From assembly GCF_024199945.1 (NCBI RefSeq), contig NZ_JANADP010000001.1, positions 3,038,001-3,102,000 of the forward strand: a DNA stretch of 64,000 nucleotides. The letters are read 5' to 3'. Below, piece after piece: positions 1 to 9,368 of this stretch. A model generated the notes under the pieces. That model was not told the origin of the DNA. It saw only the letters and a list, made by a program, of their open reading frames with translations, and made no database searches. Position 1 is the first letter of the stretch; each line of letters starts with the position of its first letter. The translations under genes and the position numbers were made by a program. This stretch comes from Bradyrhizobium sp. CCGUVB4N (lineage in GTDB: Bacteria; Pseudomonadota; Alphaproteobacteria; Rhizobiales; Xanthobacteraceae).

Positions 1-1
1 C

Positions 2-469
2 GTCAATTTGGCTGCGCTGCTCGAGCGCGGGCCAGTCGCGGTGATGTTCTTCCGCGGACATTGGTGTCCGTATTGCCGGCTCAATGTCCGCGCCGTTGTG
101 CAGGCACTGGATCGCATCGCGGCGATCGGCGCGCGGATCGTGGCGATCATGCCGGAGACGCAAGAATACACGCAGCAGGTCAAGGCCGATTCCGGCGCAC
201 CATTTCCGATCCTGACGGATCTCGACAATGGCTATGCTCTGTCGCTGAATCTCGCGATCTGGCTCGGTGCCGAAATCCAGAACCTGTTGTCCTATCAGGA
301 CATGAGCAAATTCCATGGCAATAATGCCTGGATGCTGCCGATCCCTGCCGTATTCGTTGTCGGGCGCGACGGCCTTGTGAAAGCCCGCTTCGTCGACCCC
401 GATTTCCGCAAGCGCATGGAGATCGACGATCTGCTTGCGGCACTCGAAGGCGCGAGCCGCGAGAGCTGA
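2..469 (+). CDS. peroxiredoxin-like (AhpC/TSA family) protein, 5' end missing
   Basis: The reading frame is open from the first bases of the window, so the gene starts upstream; the TTG at 8 is only an internal codon. The visible 155 residues are the C-terminal thioredoxin-fold part of an AhpC/TSA-like protein. Close to the left edge is FFRGHWCPYC, a peroxidatic-type Cys in a WCPYC (CxxC) setting on the strand-to-helix junction, followed by the cis-Pro-type segment MLPIPAVFVVGRDG. By family it would reduce hydroperoxides or act as a thiol oxidoreductase in the cytoplasm; the sequence cannot separate the two. It converges on the LysR gene with a 26-bp gap. Good family call, specific substrate unknown. 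Confidence 0.8.
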   Translation, partial: VNLAALLERGPVAVMFFRGHWCPYCRLNVRAVVQALDRIAAIGARIVAIMPETQEYTQQVKADSGAPFPILTDLDNGYALSLNLAIWLGAEIQNLLSYQDMSKFHGNNAWMLPIPAVFVVGRDGLVKARFVDPDFRKRMEIDDLLAALEGASRES

Positions 470-495
470 TCTCGTTTTGTCGGACGGGTGCGAAC

Positions 496-1383
496 CTATC
501 CCGCGATTGCCCGCCAGTCCGCTCCGCGCAGCATTCGCATCACGGCGTTGGCGACTGCCGTGCGTTGCCGGCCAGCCACCCCGTAAAGGCTGACGGTCCG
601 GCGGGCGTCCAGCCCGGTGACCGCGGCGCGCGTCATGCCGTCCGGTACGGGCGAGGTGTGAGGCACCATGGCAACGCCGATGTCGGCCTCGACAAGCTCG
701 ATCAGATCGTGCTCGTTCGAGATCTGATGGTCGTGCTCGACGTCGACGCCGTGTTCGCGCAGGCTCGCCGAGATCCGGCCGGAGTGTTCGCAGAACGTCC
801 GGCTCAACAATTGCTCGGAGCGCAGATCGTCCAGCTCGACCGAGCTGCGGCCGGCAAGCCGATGTCCGTCGTTGACGACGAGCTCGAAGGCCTCGGTGAA
901 GAGCGGCCAGATGTCGAGTCGATCCCAGGCTTCGTCGATCTCGGCGGCGATGCCGAGCTCCGCCTCGCCTTTCCTTAAGAAATCACCGACCTCGCGGCTG
1001 GTCCCGCGCAGGAAACGCAGTTCAAGCCGGTTGAATTGCCGCCTGATCTCGTTGAGATGCGGAATCAGCAGCGCGAGATCGATCGAGTGCGTCAGCGCGA
1101 TACGCAACGCGCCAATCTCCCCGCTCTTGAACGAGGACGCCAGCGAGCGTGCGCCGGTGGCGGCGTCGTAGCACTGCTTCAGCAGCGGATGCATGCGTTG
1201 GCCTAGCTCGGTCAATTGGGCCGCAGGGCGTTCGCGACGAAACAGGTCTCCGCCAAGCTCGGCCTCGAGCTGTTTGATCGCGCGCGTCAGCGAGGGCTGC
1301 GTCACGTTGCACTCCTCGGCGGCGCGCGTGAAATTCAAGAGTTGCGCCACCGCGAGGAAATAGCGAACCTGGTGCATTTCCAT
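496..1383 (-). CDS. LysR-family transcriptional regulator
   Basis: A 295-residue LysR regulator. I take the ATG at 1383 (protein begins MEMHQVRYFLAVA), preceded by a GGGAG Shine-Dalgarno. An upstream in-frame start at 1488 adds 35 residues that do not look like LysR. The N-terminal winged helix-turn-helix spans about residues 3-60, with the recognition segment near NVTQPSLTRAIKQLE. The rest is a periplasmic-binding-protein-like effector domain. It is divergent from the patatin-like gene at 1584, the usual arrangement for a LysR protein controlling its neighbour and itself. The intergenic region holds a perfect CGAATATTCG palindrome at 1546-1555 that could be part of an operator. The effector is unknown. 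Confidence 0.9.
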   Translation of the reverse strand: MEMHQVRYFLAVAQLLNFTRAAEECNVTQPSLTRAIKQLEAELGGDLFRRERPAAQLTELGQRMHPLLKQCYDAATGARSLASSFKSGEIGALRIALTHSIDLALLIPHLNEIRRQFNRLELRFLRGTSREVGDFLRKGEAELGIAAEIDEAWDRLDIWPLFTEAFELVVNDGHRLAGRSSVELDDLRSEQLLSRTFCEHSGRISASLREHGVDVEHDHQISNEHDLIELVEADIGVAMVPHTSPVPDGMTRAAVTGLDARRTVSLYGVAGRQRTAVANAVMRMLRGADWRAIAG

Positions 1384-1583
1384 GGATCGGCTCCCAGCAG
1401 GATCAGTGCGGACCCTAGCCGATTGGGGCGAGGAATGACATCCCGGCCGCCATAGCTCGGACGTATGGACTTGGAAGCCAGCCGGCATTTCAAAAGGTCC
1501 CGCGATCTCGTAAAACGATCAGGCGTAACAAAACCACGCGTTCGACGAATATTCGACCAGTACGGGCTCATCAGGAGCAAACC

Positions 1584-2720
1584 ATGAACGGCATGCAAGG
1601 CAGAGGTGCTAACCTTCCGGGTCAAGTCGTCCTCGTGCTTCAGGGCGGCGGCGCTCTCGGCTCCTATCAGGCGGGCGTCTACCAGGCCCTCCACGAGGCG
1701 GGCATCGAGCCGGACTGGATCATCGGTACCTCGATCGGCGCCATCAACGCGAGCCTCATTGCAGGCAACGCTCCCGAGCACAGGCTTCCGCGCTTGAGGG
1801 AGTTCTGGAAACGGATGGAGCAGAAGCCGGTCTGGGACTGGCGCTCGGCGTTTCCCGGCTTCAACGAGAAGCTGGCCTATTGGTCAACCGTCACCCACGG
1901 CATCCCAGGTTTCTTCCGGCCCAATCCGCTGGCGCATGCGGGAGATTCCTATCCGCTGGGCGCCGATCACGCCGGATACTATTCCACCGTGCCGCTGGAG
2001 GCGACTCTGAGCGAGCTTGTCGATTTCGATCTGGCCAATCGCTGCACGCCGCGCCTGACTGTCGGTGCGGCCCATGTCGGCACCAGTGAAATGCGTTATT
2101 TCGACAGCCGCGACGGCGAACTGACAGTGAAGCATGTGATGGCCTCCGGCGCGTTGCCGCCGGCCTTCCCGGCGGTGCGCATCGATGGCGAGCTCTATTG
2201 GGACGGCGGCATCCTGTCGAACACGCCGACGGAAGCGGTGTTCGACGACAACCCACGCCGGGATTCGCTGATCTTCTCGGTGCATTTGTGGAATCCCGTC
2301 GGCGCCGAGCCGACGACGATGGCGGAGGTGATGAACCGTCACAAGGACGTGCAATATTCCAGCCGCATTGCAAGCCAGATCGTGCGACAGCAACAGGCCC
2401 ATCGCCTGCGTCACGTCATCAACCAGCTCGCGGCGCGCCTGCCGGAGAGCGAGCGCAACGACCCCGCGGTCAGGGAGCTGACGAGCTACGGCTGTCCGAC
2501 CCGCATGCATGTGGTGCGGCTGCTGGCACCGCAGCTCGAGCGCGAGACCCATACCAAGGATATCGACTTCAGCCCATCCGGCATCTCGCTGCGCTGGAAT
2601 GCAGGCTATGCCCATACGAAGTCGGCGCTTGCGCGCAAACCGTGGGTCGGCGAATTCGATCCGCTGGCGGGCGTGGTGCTGCACGAGCATATCGACCAGA
2701 TGCCGCTGGCCGCGGAATAG
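1584..2720 (+). CDS. patatin-like phospholipase (DUF3734-type C-terminus)
   Basis: A 378-residue patatin-fold acyl hydrolase with a Ser-Asp dyad. The oxyanion loop GGGALG is at residues 21-26, the nucleophile elbow GTSIG at 48-52 (Ser50) and the catalytic Asp motif DGG at 207-209. The 150 residues after the patatin core match the kind of extension seen in DUF3734-containing patatins. No signal peptide is visible, so it is probably cytoplasmic. The expected activity is hydrolysis of phospholipid or other acyl esters. ATG at 1584 follows CAGGAGCAAACC, a good ribosome site. It is divergent from a LysR gene, its likely regulator, and the DUF2236 gene follows 84 bp later. Confidence 0.88.
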   Translation: MNGMQGRGANLPGQVVLVLQGGGALGSYQAGVYQALHEAGIEPDWIIGTSIGAINASLIAGNAPEHRLPRLREFWKRMEQKPVWDWRSAFPGFNEKLAYWSTVTHGIPGFFRPNPLAHAGDSYPLGADHAGYYSTVPLEATLSELVDFDLANRCTPRLTVGAAHVGTSEMRYFDSRDGELTVKHVMASGALPPAFPAVRIDGELYWDGGILSNTPTEAVFDDNPRRDSLIFSVHLWNPVGAEPTTMAEVMNRHKDVQYSSRIASQIVRQQQAHRLRHVINQLAARLPESERNDPAVRELTSYGCPTRMHVVRLLAPQLERETHTKDIDFSPSGISLRWNAGYAHTKSALARKPWVGEFDPLAGVVLHEHIDQMPLAAE

Positions 2721-2804
2721 CGCCACGGCCACCGTCGGCTTCATCGAATTGCCACAGGCCTTGGGAATCGTCGGCTTTCGCCCGCAATCGATGAGGCCCT
2801 GCAA

Positions 2805-3755
2805 GTGGTGACCGGGAACGATCTGGAATTGGCCCTCGATCAGGTCCGCGCCAATGCGGCGGGACCGGTGGGCGGTGTGTTCGGCCCCGACACGGTGACC
2901 TGGCGGATCGACCGCGAGGCCGTCATCTTTCTCGGTGCCGGTCGTGCGTTGCTGCTCCAGCTCGCGCATCCCTGGGTCGCCGCCGCCATCGCCGAGCATT
3001 CCAAAACGTTTGCCGATCCGATCGGCCGTTTCCATCGCACCTTCGACATCGTCTTTGCCATGGTGTTCGGCACGCTCGACCGCGCCATGCTGTCGTCGCG
3101 GCAACTGCATCGGCGCCACGCGATGATTGTCGGCGAGATGCCCGAGACGGTCGGTCCCTTCGCGGCGGGCTCGCGCTACACCGCCAACGACATCCCCTCG
3201 CTGCGCTGGGTTCACGCGACGCTGGTCGAGACTGCGCTGATGGCGCACGATCTGGTCCTGCCGCCGCTCGCGACGGAGGAGCGCGAGCGCTACTGGACCG
3301 AGAGCCGGGCCTTTGGCGCGTTGTTCGGACTGACGGGCGATGATCTGCCGGCAGATTGGTCCGGCTTTGCCGCTTACACCGCCGCGATGGCGCAGTCGGA
3401 CACGCTGACCGTCAGCCCGGCCGCACGCGAGATCGCCGCGCAGATTTTTGGCGGCGCGCGTCCGTGGCTGCGGCCGCCGCGATGGTACCGCGCGCTCACG
3501 GCGCGGATGCTACCGGAACGCCTGCGCGCAGGCTTCGGGTTGCAGCTCGATGAGCGCGACTCAAGAGCCGCCGACAATGCGCTGCGATGGATCAAGCGGG
3601 TCTATCCGCAATTGCCGGAACGGCTGCGCTATGTCGGTCCCTACCAGGAAGCGCAGGCGCGGCTCCGCGGCGAGCCACAGCCGGACTGGATGATCCGCTG
3701 TCTCAACCGCGCCTGGATCGGCCGGCCGCAGATGGATGTGCGCGGGAAGGGGTGA
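2805..3755 (+). CDS. oxygenase MpaB family protein (DUF2236)
   Basis: A 316-residue member of the DUF2236/MpaB-like family, which includes latex-clearing-protein-type haem oxygenases and mycophenolate side-chain enzymes. Visible family marks are the N-terminal GAGRALLLQLAHPWVAAAI stretch, with the conserved His of the putative haem or metal pocket, then HRTFDIVFAMVFGT and the WVHATLVETAL segment. No signal peptide or membrane span is evident. The start is a GTG (2805, or the next GTG at 2808) with AGG about 8 nt upstream; no ATG fits. It runs in the direction of the patatin gene and ends at a long palindromic repeat. The substrate is unknown. Confidence 0.8.
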   Translation: MVTGNDLELALDQVRANAAGPVGGVFGPDTVTWRIDREAVIFLGAGRALLLQLAHPWVAAAIAEHSKTFADPIGRFHRTFDIVFAMVFGTLDRAMLSSRQLHRRHAMIVGEMPETVGPFAAGSRYTANDIPSLRWVHATLVETALMAHDLVLPPLATEERERYWTESRAFGALFGLTGDDLPADWSGFAAYTAAMAQSDTLTVSPAAREIAAQIFGGARPWLRPPRWYRALTARMLPERLRAGFGLQLDERDSRAADNALRWIKRVYPQLPERLRYVGPYQEAQARLRGEPQPDWMIRCLNRAWIGRPQMDVRGKG

Positions 3756-3770
3756 GGCTCTAATCTTAAT

Positions 3771-3906
3771 CCGTCATCCTGAGGTGCGAGTGGCGCGATG
3801 CAAAAGCATCGCGCCGAGAGCCTCGAAGGATGCACGGCCCTGCTGTTGCAGCCGGGCCGTCGCCCTTCGAGGCTCGCCGAAGGGGCGAGCACCTCAGGGT
3901 GACGGG
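3771..3906. repeat. Intergenic long inverted repeat, type A
   Basis: The outer arms CGTCATCCTGAGGTGC and GCACCTCAGGGTGACG are near-perfect inverted copies. Inside are a further inverted pair built on GAGCCTCGAAGG and CCTTCGAGGCTC and a smaller palindrome, GCGATGC...GCATCGC. It fills the gap between two convergent genes and could fold as a long hairpin, terminating both. Elements of this look are common between genes in Bradyrhizobium chromosomes (recalled, not searched). Confidence 0.8.
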
Positions 3907-3931
3907 AGATAGAGTGTCGTGCTCCCCAGTC

Positions 3932-5347
3932 TCACACCGCCGCCAGTCTCCGGTACAGCGCGCTGTAACTCCCCGCCGAGATGCTCCACGAAAACGATCG
4001 GCCCATGGCGCTGCGGCGCATGGTGTCGAGCTGGTCGTGGGCCATGAACGCCGAGAAGGCGCGGCGGACGCCGCCGAGGAAGGACTCGTGCGAGGGTCTG
4101 GAGAACAGGAAGCCGGTCTCGCCGTCGGTGATGGTCTCGGCGAGGCCGCCGGTCTGGTGGCCGATCGGAAGCGAGCCGAAACGCTGGGCGTACATCTGGC
4201 TCAACCCGCAGGGCTCGAAGCGCGACGGCATCAATGTGAAATCGCTGCCGGCGAAGATGCGGCGCGCCTGCGCGTCGTTGAAGCCGATGGTGACGCCGAT
4301 GGCGTCGGGACGGCGGCGATGGGCATCGATCAGCGCCTGCTCGAGCGCGGGCTCGCCCGAGCCGGTGACCACGATCTGCCCGCCGGCATCGATAATCTCG
4401 TCGGCGGCCGACAGCACGAGGTCGATGCCCTTCTGGTGCACGAGGCGTGCGACGATCGCGAACATCGGCCCGCGCGAGACCGCGAGGCCGAATTGCTTGC
4501 GGACATAATCCGCATTGGCCTTCTTGCCGACCCAGTCGCCGGCGCCGAACTGCTGCGCGAGCTGGGCGCAGGAGCGCGGGTCCCAGCTCTCGTCGATGCC
4601 GTTGAGGATGCCGGTGAGCTCGGACGCATCAGAGCGGACGCGCAACAGGCCTTCGAGGCCGCAGCCGAATTCCTCCGTGGTGATCTCGCGCGCATAGGTG
4701 CCGCTGACGGTGGTGAGGTGCGAGGCATAGACGAGACCGGCCTTGAGGAAGGAGAGCTGGTCGTAGAACTCGACGCCGTCGATATGGAAGGAGCTTTCGG
4801 GAACACCGATCCGCCGCAGCGAGTCCTTCGGGAAGAGACCCTGATAGGCGAGGTTGTGGATGGTCAGGATCGACGGCAGCTTGGCGCCGCGCCAGGCGAG
4901 ATAGGCCGGCACGAGCGAGGCCTGCCAGTCGTTGGCATGGACCAGGTCTGCTGCCCAATTCTTGTCCAGCTTGCCCATGGCAAGCTCAGCGGCCGCCGAG
5001 GCAAAGCGCGCGAAGCGGATGTCGTTGTCCGGCCAGTCGCGACCGGACTCGTCGCCGTAGGGGTTGCCGGGCCGGTCGTAGAGTTGTGAGCACAACAGCA
5101 CATAGACCGGCAGGCCGTCCTTGGTGGCGGCCCGGCCGAGCGAGCAGGGGGGCATTTCCGCGAATGCCGGGCAGCGGCCAACGATCTGAATATGCGTCAG
5201 TTGCTCGATGATGTCGCGATAGCCGGGCAGCATGATCCGGATATCGGCGAAGGGGCGGAGCGCGCGGGGGAGGGCAGCGGAAACGGCACCGAGTCCGCCG
5301 ACGCGGACGAAGTCGTCCATCTCCGTGGTGACGAATAAGACCCTCAA
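3932..5347 (-). CDS. glgA: glycogen/starch synthase (GT5)
   Basis: A 471-residue GT-B glycosyltransferase of family GT5, expected to move glucose from ADP-glucose onto alpha-1,4-glucan in the cytoplasm. The C-terminal donor-binding loop SRFEPCGL is present, as are TIHNLAYQG, HANDWQ and the TGGLAETI stretch. The N-terminal glycine loop is VRVGGLGAV: the usual Lys (KxGGLGDV) is Arg here and the usual Asp is Ala. The start is a TTG with GAGGG about 9 nt upstream; no in-frame ATG precedes the conserved N-terminus. No other glg gene is in the window. It converges on the DUF2236 gene across repeat type A. Altered donor specificity or weakened activity is possible. Confidence 0.88.
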   Translation of the reverse strand: MRVLFVTTEMDDFVRVGGLGAVSAALPRALRPFADIRIMLPGYRDIIEQLTHIQIVGRCPAFAEMPPCSLGRAATKDGLPVYVLLCSQLYDRPGNPYGDESGRDWPDNDIRFARFASAAAELAMGKLDKNWAADLVHANDWQASLVPAYLAWRGAKLPSILTIHNLAYQGLFPKDSLRRIGVPESSFHIDGVEFYDQLSFLKAGLVYASHLTTVSGTYAREITTEEFGCGLEGLLRVRSDASELTGILNGIDESWDPRSCAQLAQQFGAGDWVGKKANADYVRKQFGLAVSRGPMFAIVARLVHQKGIDLVLSAADEIIDAGGQIVVTGSGEPALEQALIDAHRRRPDAIGVTIGFNDAQARRIFAGSDFTLMPSRFEPCGLSQMYAQRFGSLPIGHQTGGLAETITDGETGFLFSRPSHESFLGGVRRAFSAFMAHDQLDTMRRSAMGRSFSWSISAGSYSALYRRLAAV

Positions 5348-5541
5348 GAACGATTGCCCTCTTCCGATCCCGATTGCTGCTATGCAAGATCGGGTCCAGT
5401 TGCCCCTGGATATCTCAAGCCCCCCGCGAGACGCGTTCGTTCGGTAAAGACTTTCCTACTCAGCCGCCGCCATCTAGGGTCGGCGCACCAACAAGAGAGA
5501 ACATCGATAGTTCCTAAAGGGCGGGCCAAGGACTAAGCAGG

Positions 5542-6738
5542 ATGCAGCTACCAGATAAGCACGAAGACACGACGACAAAGGCCTTCGCCGGCCTGCGTGT
5601 CCTGGATTTTTCGACCACGATCGCCGGCCCCCATTGCGCGCGGATGCTGGCCGACATGGGCGCCGAGGTCATCAAGATCGAGACCGATGGCGGCGAGACG
5701 ATGCGGACGCGGCCGCCGCTGCGCAACGGCTGCAGCACCGTCTTCGGCCAGCTCAATGTCGGCAAGAAGAGCGCAGTGCTCGACCTCAAATCCGAGGACG
5801 GCAAGGAGGCGGTCCGCCGGCTGGTTGCCACCGCCGACATCCTGGTCGAGAATTTTCGTCCGGGTGTGATGCGCCGGCTGCGGCTCGACTACGACAGCCT
5901 TCGCCCGGTCAATCCCAGGCTGATCTACTGCTCGATCTCCGGCTACGGCCAGACCGGTCCCTCGGCCGAGCTGCCGGCCTATGCGCCGGTGATCCATGCC
6001 GCCTCCGGCTACGACATGGCGCATCTCGCCTATCAGCCCGGCCGCAACCGTCCGGACTATTGCGGCATCTACCATGCCGATGTCGTCACCGGCACCTACG
6101 GCTTCGGCGCGATCGCCTCCGCGCTCTATCAGCGCACCGCGACCGGGCTCGGCCAGCACATCGACGTCTCCATGCTGGAATCGATGCTGACCTTGACGGT
6201 GATCGAGCTGCAGAGCTCGCAATTCGCGGTGAAGCCGCCGCCGCGACCGATGTTCGGGCCGACCGAGACCGCCAACGGCTATGTCATGATCACGGTGGCC
6301 AGCGAGAAGACGTTCCAGGCCTTGATGGGCGTGATCGGCCGGTCCGAATGGATCTCCGATCCGCGCTTCTCCTCCTACGCCCCGCGGCGCGAGAACTGGG
6401 CCGACATGATGGACGGCGTCGAAGCCTGGTCGAAGCGGCTCACGACCGATGCGTGTCTTGTGGCTTTGAGCGCAGCCGGCGTGCCGGCCTCGGCCTATCG
6501 CACCATCAAGGAAGCTCTCGCCGATCCGCAGCTCGCGCACCGGCAGGCGCTCTCGTCGGTGGAAGACGGAGGCGGCGCGTTCAGGGTGATCAACCTGCCG
6601 TTCCGGATGACGGGCGCCGACACCACACCGGGCAAGATCATGGCCGAGCTCGGCGAGCATACGAACGAACTGCGCGAGGAGATCGGCCTCGGCGACGCCG
6701 CGCCAATTCCGTCAGGCAAAACACAAGCGACCAACTGA
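5542..6738 (+). CDS. CaiB/BaiF family (class III) CoA-transferase
   Basis: A 398-residue class III CoA-transferase, which moves CoA between carboxylic acids through an aspartyl-CoA intermediate. The N-terminal GLRVLDFSTTIAGPHCARMLADMGAEVIKIE is the family's Rossmann-like signature, and the nucleophile is Asp180 in HADVVTG, matching Asp169 of formyl-CoA transferase. The full length is typical. ATG at 5542 with AAGGA upstream. It is the first gene of a rightward block with an ABC importer, an alcohol dehydrogenase and an isopropylmalate-dehydrogenase-like enzyme, so it probably activates an imported carboxylic acid or an oxidation product of it. The exact acid is not readable. Confidence 0.9.
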   Translation: MQLPDKHEDTTTKAFAGLRVLDFSTTIAGPHCARMLADMGAEVIKIETDGGETMRTRPPLRNGCSTVFGQLNVGKKSAVLDLKSEDGKEAVRRLVATADILVENFRPGVMRRLRLDYDSLRPVNPRLIYCSISGYGQTGPSAELPAYAPVIHAASGYDMAHLAYQPGRNRPDYCGIYHADVVTGTYGFGAIASALYQRTATGLGQHIDVSMLESMLTLTVIELQSSQFAVKPPPRPMFGPTETANGYVMITVASEKTFQALMGVIGRSEWISDPRFSSYAPRRENWADMMDGVEAWSKRLTTDACLVALSAAGVPASAYRTIKEALADPQLAHRQALSSVEDGGGAFRVINLPFRMTGADTTPGKIMAELGEHTNELREEIGLGDAAPIPSGKTQATN

Positions 6739-6865
6739 GCTCATTGCGCTGCGCGTGCGGCATCGAACCTCGCGTGTTCCTCTTGCCGTCGCGTGCATTT
6801 GTCGCCAATCTCGCTCCCGAGTCATTCACGATCCGAAACATCGGACGAGGATCCCGGGAGGAACC

Positions 6866-8410
6866 ATGACGAACATTGCTGCCGCGGCGTGCAAGCGCGC
6901 GCCGATTTTCCTTGTTGCGGCATTTGCATTCCTTCCGCTGGCTCATCCGGTGCAGGCGCAGAAGGCCGGCGGCAGCATCACCGTCGGCCAGGAGCTGGAT
7001 ATTCCGGGCTTCGATCCGCTCAAGGTCGGCGTCTTCGATTCCTCGGGCTACACCGCGGCCGCCCTGATCTTCGACACGCTCACGACGCTCGACGACAAGG
7101 GCGAGGCTGCGCCGAAGCTCGCGGAATCCTGGACGCATTCCGACGACTACAAGAGCTGGACCTTCAAGCTGCGCAAGGGCGTGAAATTCCACGACGGCAC
7201 GCCGTTCAATGCGGAAGCCTTCAAGGCGAATTTCGACCGGCAGAAGGATCCCGCCAACAAGTGCCGTTGCGCCTTCTACATCACCACCGTGAAGGAGGTG
7301 CTGGCGCCGGACGAATACACCATCGTCTATAACCTGACCGATCCGTCCGTGAACCTGCCGGCGACGATGAGCATCCAGAGCACCAACAACGTGGTGCAGT
7401 CGCCGACGGCGTGGAAGACCAAGGGCGACGATTATAACCGCAACCCTGTCGGCACCGGTCCCTACATCCTGAAATCATGGACCGCCGGCGACCGCATGGT
7501 GCTGGAGAAGAACCCCGACTATTGGAACAAGGGCCATCCCTATCTCGACCGCATCGTCCTGAAGCCGCTGCCCGACGCGCAGTCGCGCTTCGCCTCGCTG
7601 CAATCGGGCGAGGTCGACATCATCTGGGACGACGAAAACGACTCCGACAATATCCTGAAGGCGCAGAAGGACTCCAAGCTGACCGTGCACACCTACAAGG
7701 GCTCGGGCGCGCAGGTCTATGCCTTCAACACCAAGGTGGCGCCGTTCGACGACGTCCGGGTGCGGCAGGCGCTGGTGATGTCGATCGATCGTCCGAAGAT
7801 GTCGCAGGCGATCAGCAACGGACTGAGCCGGCCCGCCACCAACCCCTACGGCGACGGTTCCTGGGTCAAGTGCAAGGACGACGGCGCGCTGCCTTACGAC
7901 CTCGAGAAGGCCAAGGCGCTGCTGAAGGATTACGGCAAGCCGGTCGACTTCAAGATGCTGGCGACGGCAACGCCGCGCGGCCGCGTGATCGGGCAGGTGC
8001 TCCAGCAATTCTGGAAGCGGGCCGGCGCCAATATGGAGATCGAGCAGGTCGACCAGGCGACGATCCCCTCGCGCGCCTTCTCGCGCCAGTTCCAGCTGAC
8101 GCCGTGGCGCATCGTCGATCTCGCCGACCCCGATCCGCAGATGTACGCGAATTTTCGCACGGGCAGCCCGGTCGCGCTCGCCGGCTTCTCCGATCCGGAG
8201 CTCGACAAGCTGCTCGACCATTCGCGCGTCACCGCCGATGTCGCCCAGCGTACCGAGGATTATTGCGCGATCAGCCGCCTGATCAACAAGGAGGCGATCT
8301 GGTTCTGGACCTTCCAGAACACCTACTATGCGCTGTCGAGCGCCAGGCTGAAGGGCTTCCCGAAGATCTATAACGGCGTGATCGACGTCTCGAACACCTG
8401 GCTGGAATGA
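6866..8410 (+). CDS. ABC transporter substrate-binding protein, family 5 (peptide/opine/organic acid type)
   Basis: A 514-residue periplasmic binding protein of the SBP family 5 (DppA/OppA type). The ATG at 6866 follows GGGAGGA. The signal peptide is clear: basic Lys-Arg, then a hydrophobic stretch and an AQA cleavage region near residue 30. The body has the family hallmarks DTLTTLDDKGEAAPKLAESW, the KFHDGTPFNAEAF motif and the NPVGTGPYIL motif. It precedes two permeases and two ATPases in one operon, giving a complete importer. The family takes peptides, opines, glutathione, nickel complexes or sugars; the flanking CoA-transferase and dehydrogenases argue for a small acid or amide rather than peptides. 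Confidence 0.92.
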   Translation: MTNIAAAACKRAPIFLVAAFAFLPLAHPVQAQKAGGSITVGQELDIPGFDPLKVGVFDSSGYTAAALIFDTLTTLDDKGEAAPKLAESWTHSDDYKSWTFKLRKGVKFHDGTPFNAEAFKANFDRQKDPANKCRCAFYITTVKEVLAPDEYTIVYNLTDPSVNLPATMSIQSTNNVVQSPTAWKTKGDDYNRNPVGTGPYILKSWTAGDRMVLEKNPDYWNKGHPYLDRIVLKPLPDAQSRFASLQSGEVDIIWDDENDSDNILKAQKDSKLTVHTYKGSGAQVYAFNTKVAPFDDVRVRQALVMSIDRPKMSQAISNGLSRPATNPYGDGSWVKCKDDGALPYDLEKAKALLKDYGKPVDFKMLATATPRGRVIGQVLQQFWKRAGANMEIEQVDQATIPSRAFSRQFQLTPWRIVDLADPDPQMYANFRTGSPVALAGFSDPELDKLLDHSRVTADVAQRTEDYCAISRLINKEAIWFWTFQNTYYALSSARLKGFPKIYNGVIDVSNTWLE

Positions 8411-8417
8411 CCGCGCG

Positions 8418-9368
8418 ATGCTGAACTTCGTCGTGCGGCGGCTGCTGGCCATCCTGCCGGTCCTGCTTGCCGTCTCGCTGCTCACCTTCCTGATCGCCTC
8501 GCTGCTGCCTGGCGATCTCGCCTTCGTCATCCTCGGCGATCAGGCGACGCCTGAGAATGTCGCGGCGCTCCGTCATGACATGGGGCTCGACCAGCCGATC
8601 TGGTGGCGCTACCTGAGCTGGCTCGGCCACGTGCTGCAGGGCGATCTCGGCCGCTCGTTCCGCACCGGGCAGACCGTGCTGCAGGCGGTGAGCGAGCGCA
8701 TCCCGGTCTCGCTCGAGCTGATGCTGATGGCCGAGTTCATCGGCCTCCTGATCGGCGTTCCCCTCGCGATCGCCTGCGCCGCGCGCGCCGGCGGTGCGTT
8801 CGACCGCTTCATGACCGGCAGCGCCTTTGCGATGCTGTCGATGCCGTCCTTCCTGATGGCGATCCTGCTGATCTACCTGTTCGCTGTCGAGCTGCACTGG
8901 CTGCCTGCGACCGGCTATGTGCCGTTCACCGAAGAGCCGCTCGCCAATTTGCGCTTCTTCGTGCTGCCGGCGCTGACGCTGGCGCTGGCGGAATGGCCGG
9001 GCATCATGCGGGTGCTGCGCTCCGACATGATCGCGACCCTGCAGGAAGACTACATCGCGCTCGCGAAAGCAAAGGGCCTCAAGCCTTCGCGCATCCTGTT
9101 CGTGCATGCGCTGAAACCGTCGTCGCTGACCCTGGTGACGGTGACGGGCATCAATATCGGCCGCCTGCTCGGCGGCACGCTGATCGTGGAATCGATCTTC
9201 GCGCTGCCGGGCATCGGCCGGCTGCTGGTCGGCGCGATCTACACCCGCGACCTCGTCATCCTCCAGGGCGTGGTGCTGCTGGTCGCCTGTGGCTTCGTCA
9301 TCGTGAACTTCATCGTCGACATGCTCTATGCCGTGCTCGATCCGAGGATCCGCCATGGCCACGCTTGA
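8418..9368 (+). CDS. ABC transporter permease, DppB-type
   Basis: A 316-residue inner-membrane permease of the DppB/OppB type. It has an N-terminal membrane span right after MLNFVVRRLLAILPVL, a periplasmic loop with DQPIWWRYLSWL and GDLGRSFRTG, then five further hydrophobic spans. The EAA loop, which contacts the ATPase, is seen in the segment around YIALAKAKGLKPSRIL. It lies 7 bp after the binding-protein gene and overlaps the next permease by 14 bp, so the genes are translated together. Confidence 0.93.
   Translation: MLNFVVRRLLAILPVLLAVSLLTFLIASLLPGDLAFVILGDQATPENVAALRHDMGLDQPIWWRYLSWLGHVLQGDLGRSFRTGQTVLQAVSERIPVSLELMLMAEFIGLLIGVPLAIACAARAGGAFDRFMTGSAFAMLSMPSFLMAILLIYLFAVELHWLPATGYVPFTEEPLANLRFFVLPALTLALAEWPGIMRVLRSDMIATLQEDYIALAKAKGLKPSRILFVHALKPSSLTLVTVTGINIGRLLGGTLIVESIFALPGIGRLLVGAIYTRDLVILQGVVLLVACGFVIVNFIVDMLYAVLDPRIRHGHA

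Noticed and set aside
1884-3248. 454-codon open frame on the minus strand
   Set aside because: Lies opposite the patatin and DUF2236 genes; residue composition (many Arg, His, Gly) is that of an antisense shadow in GC-rich DNA.
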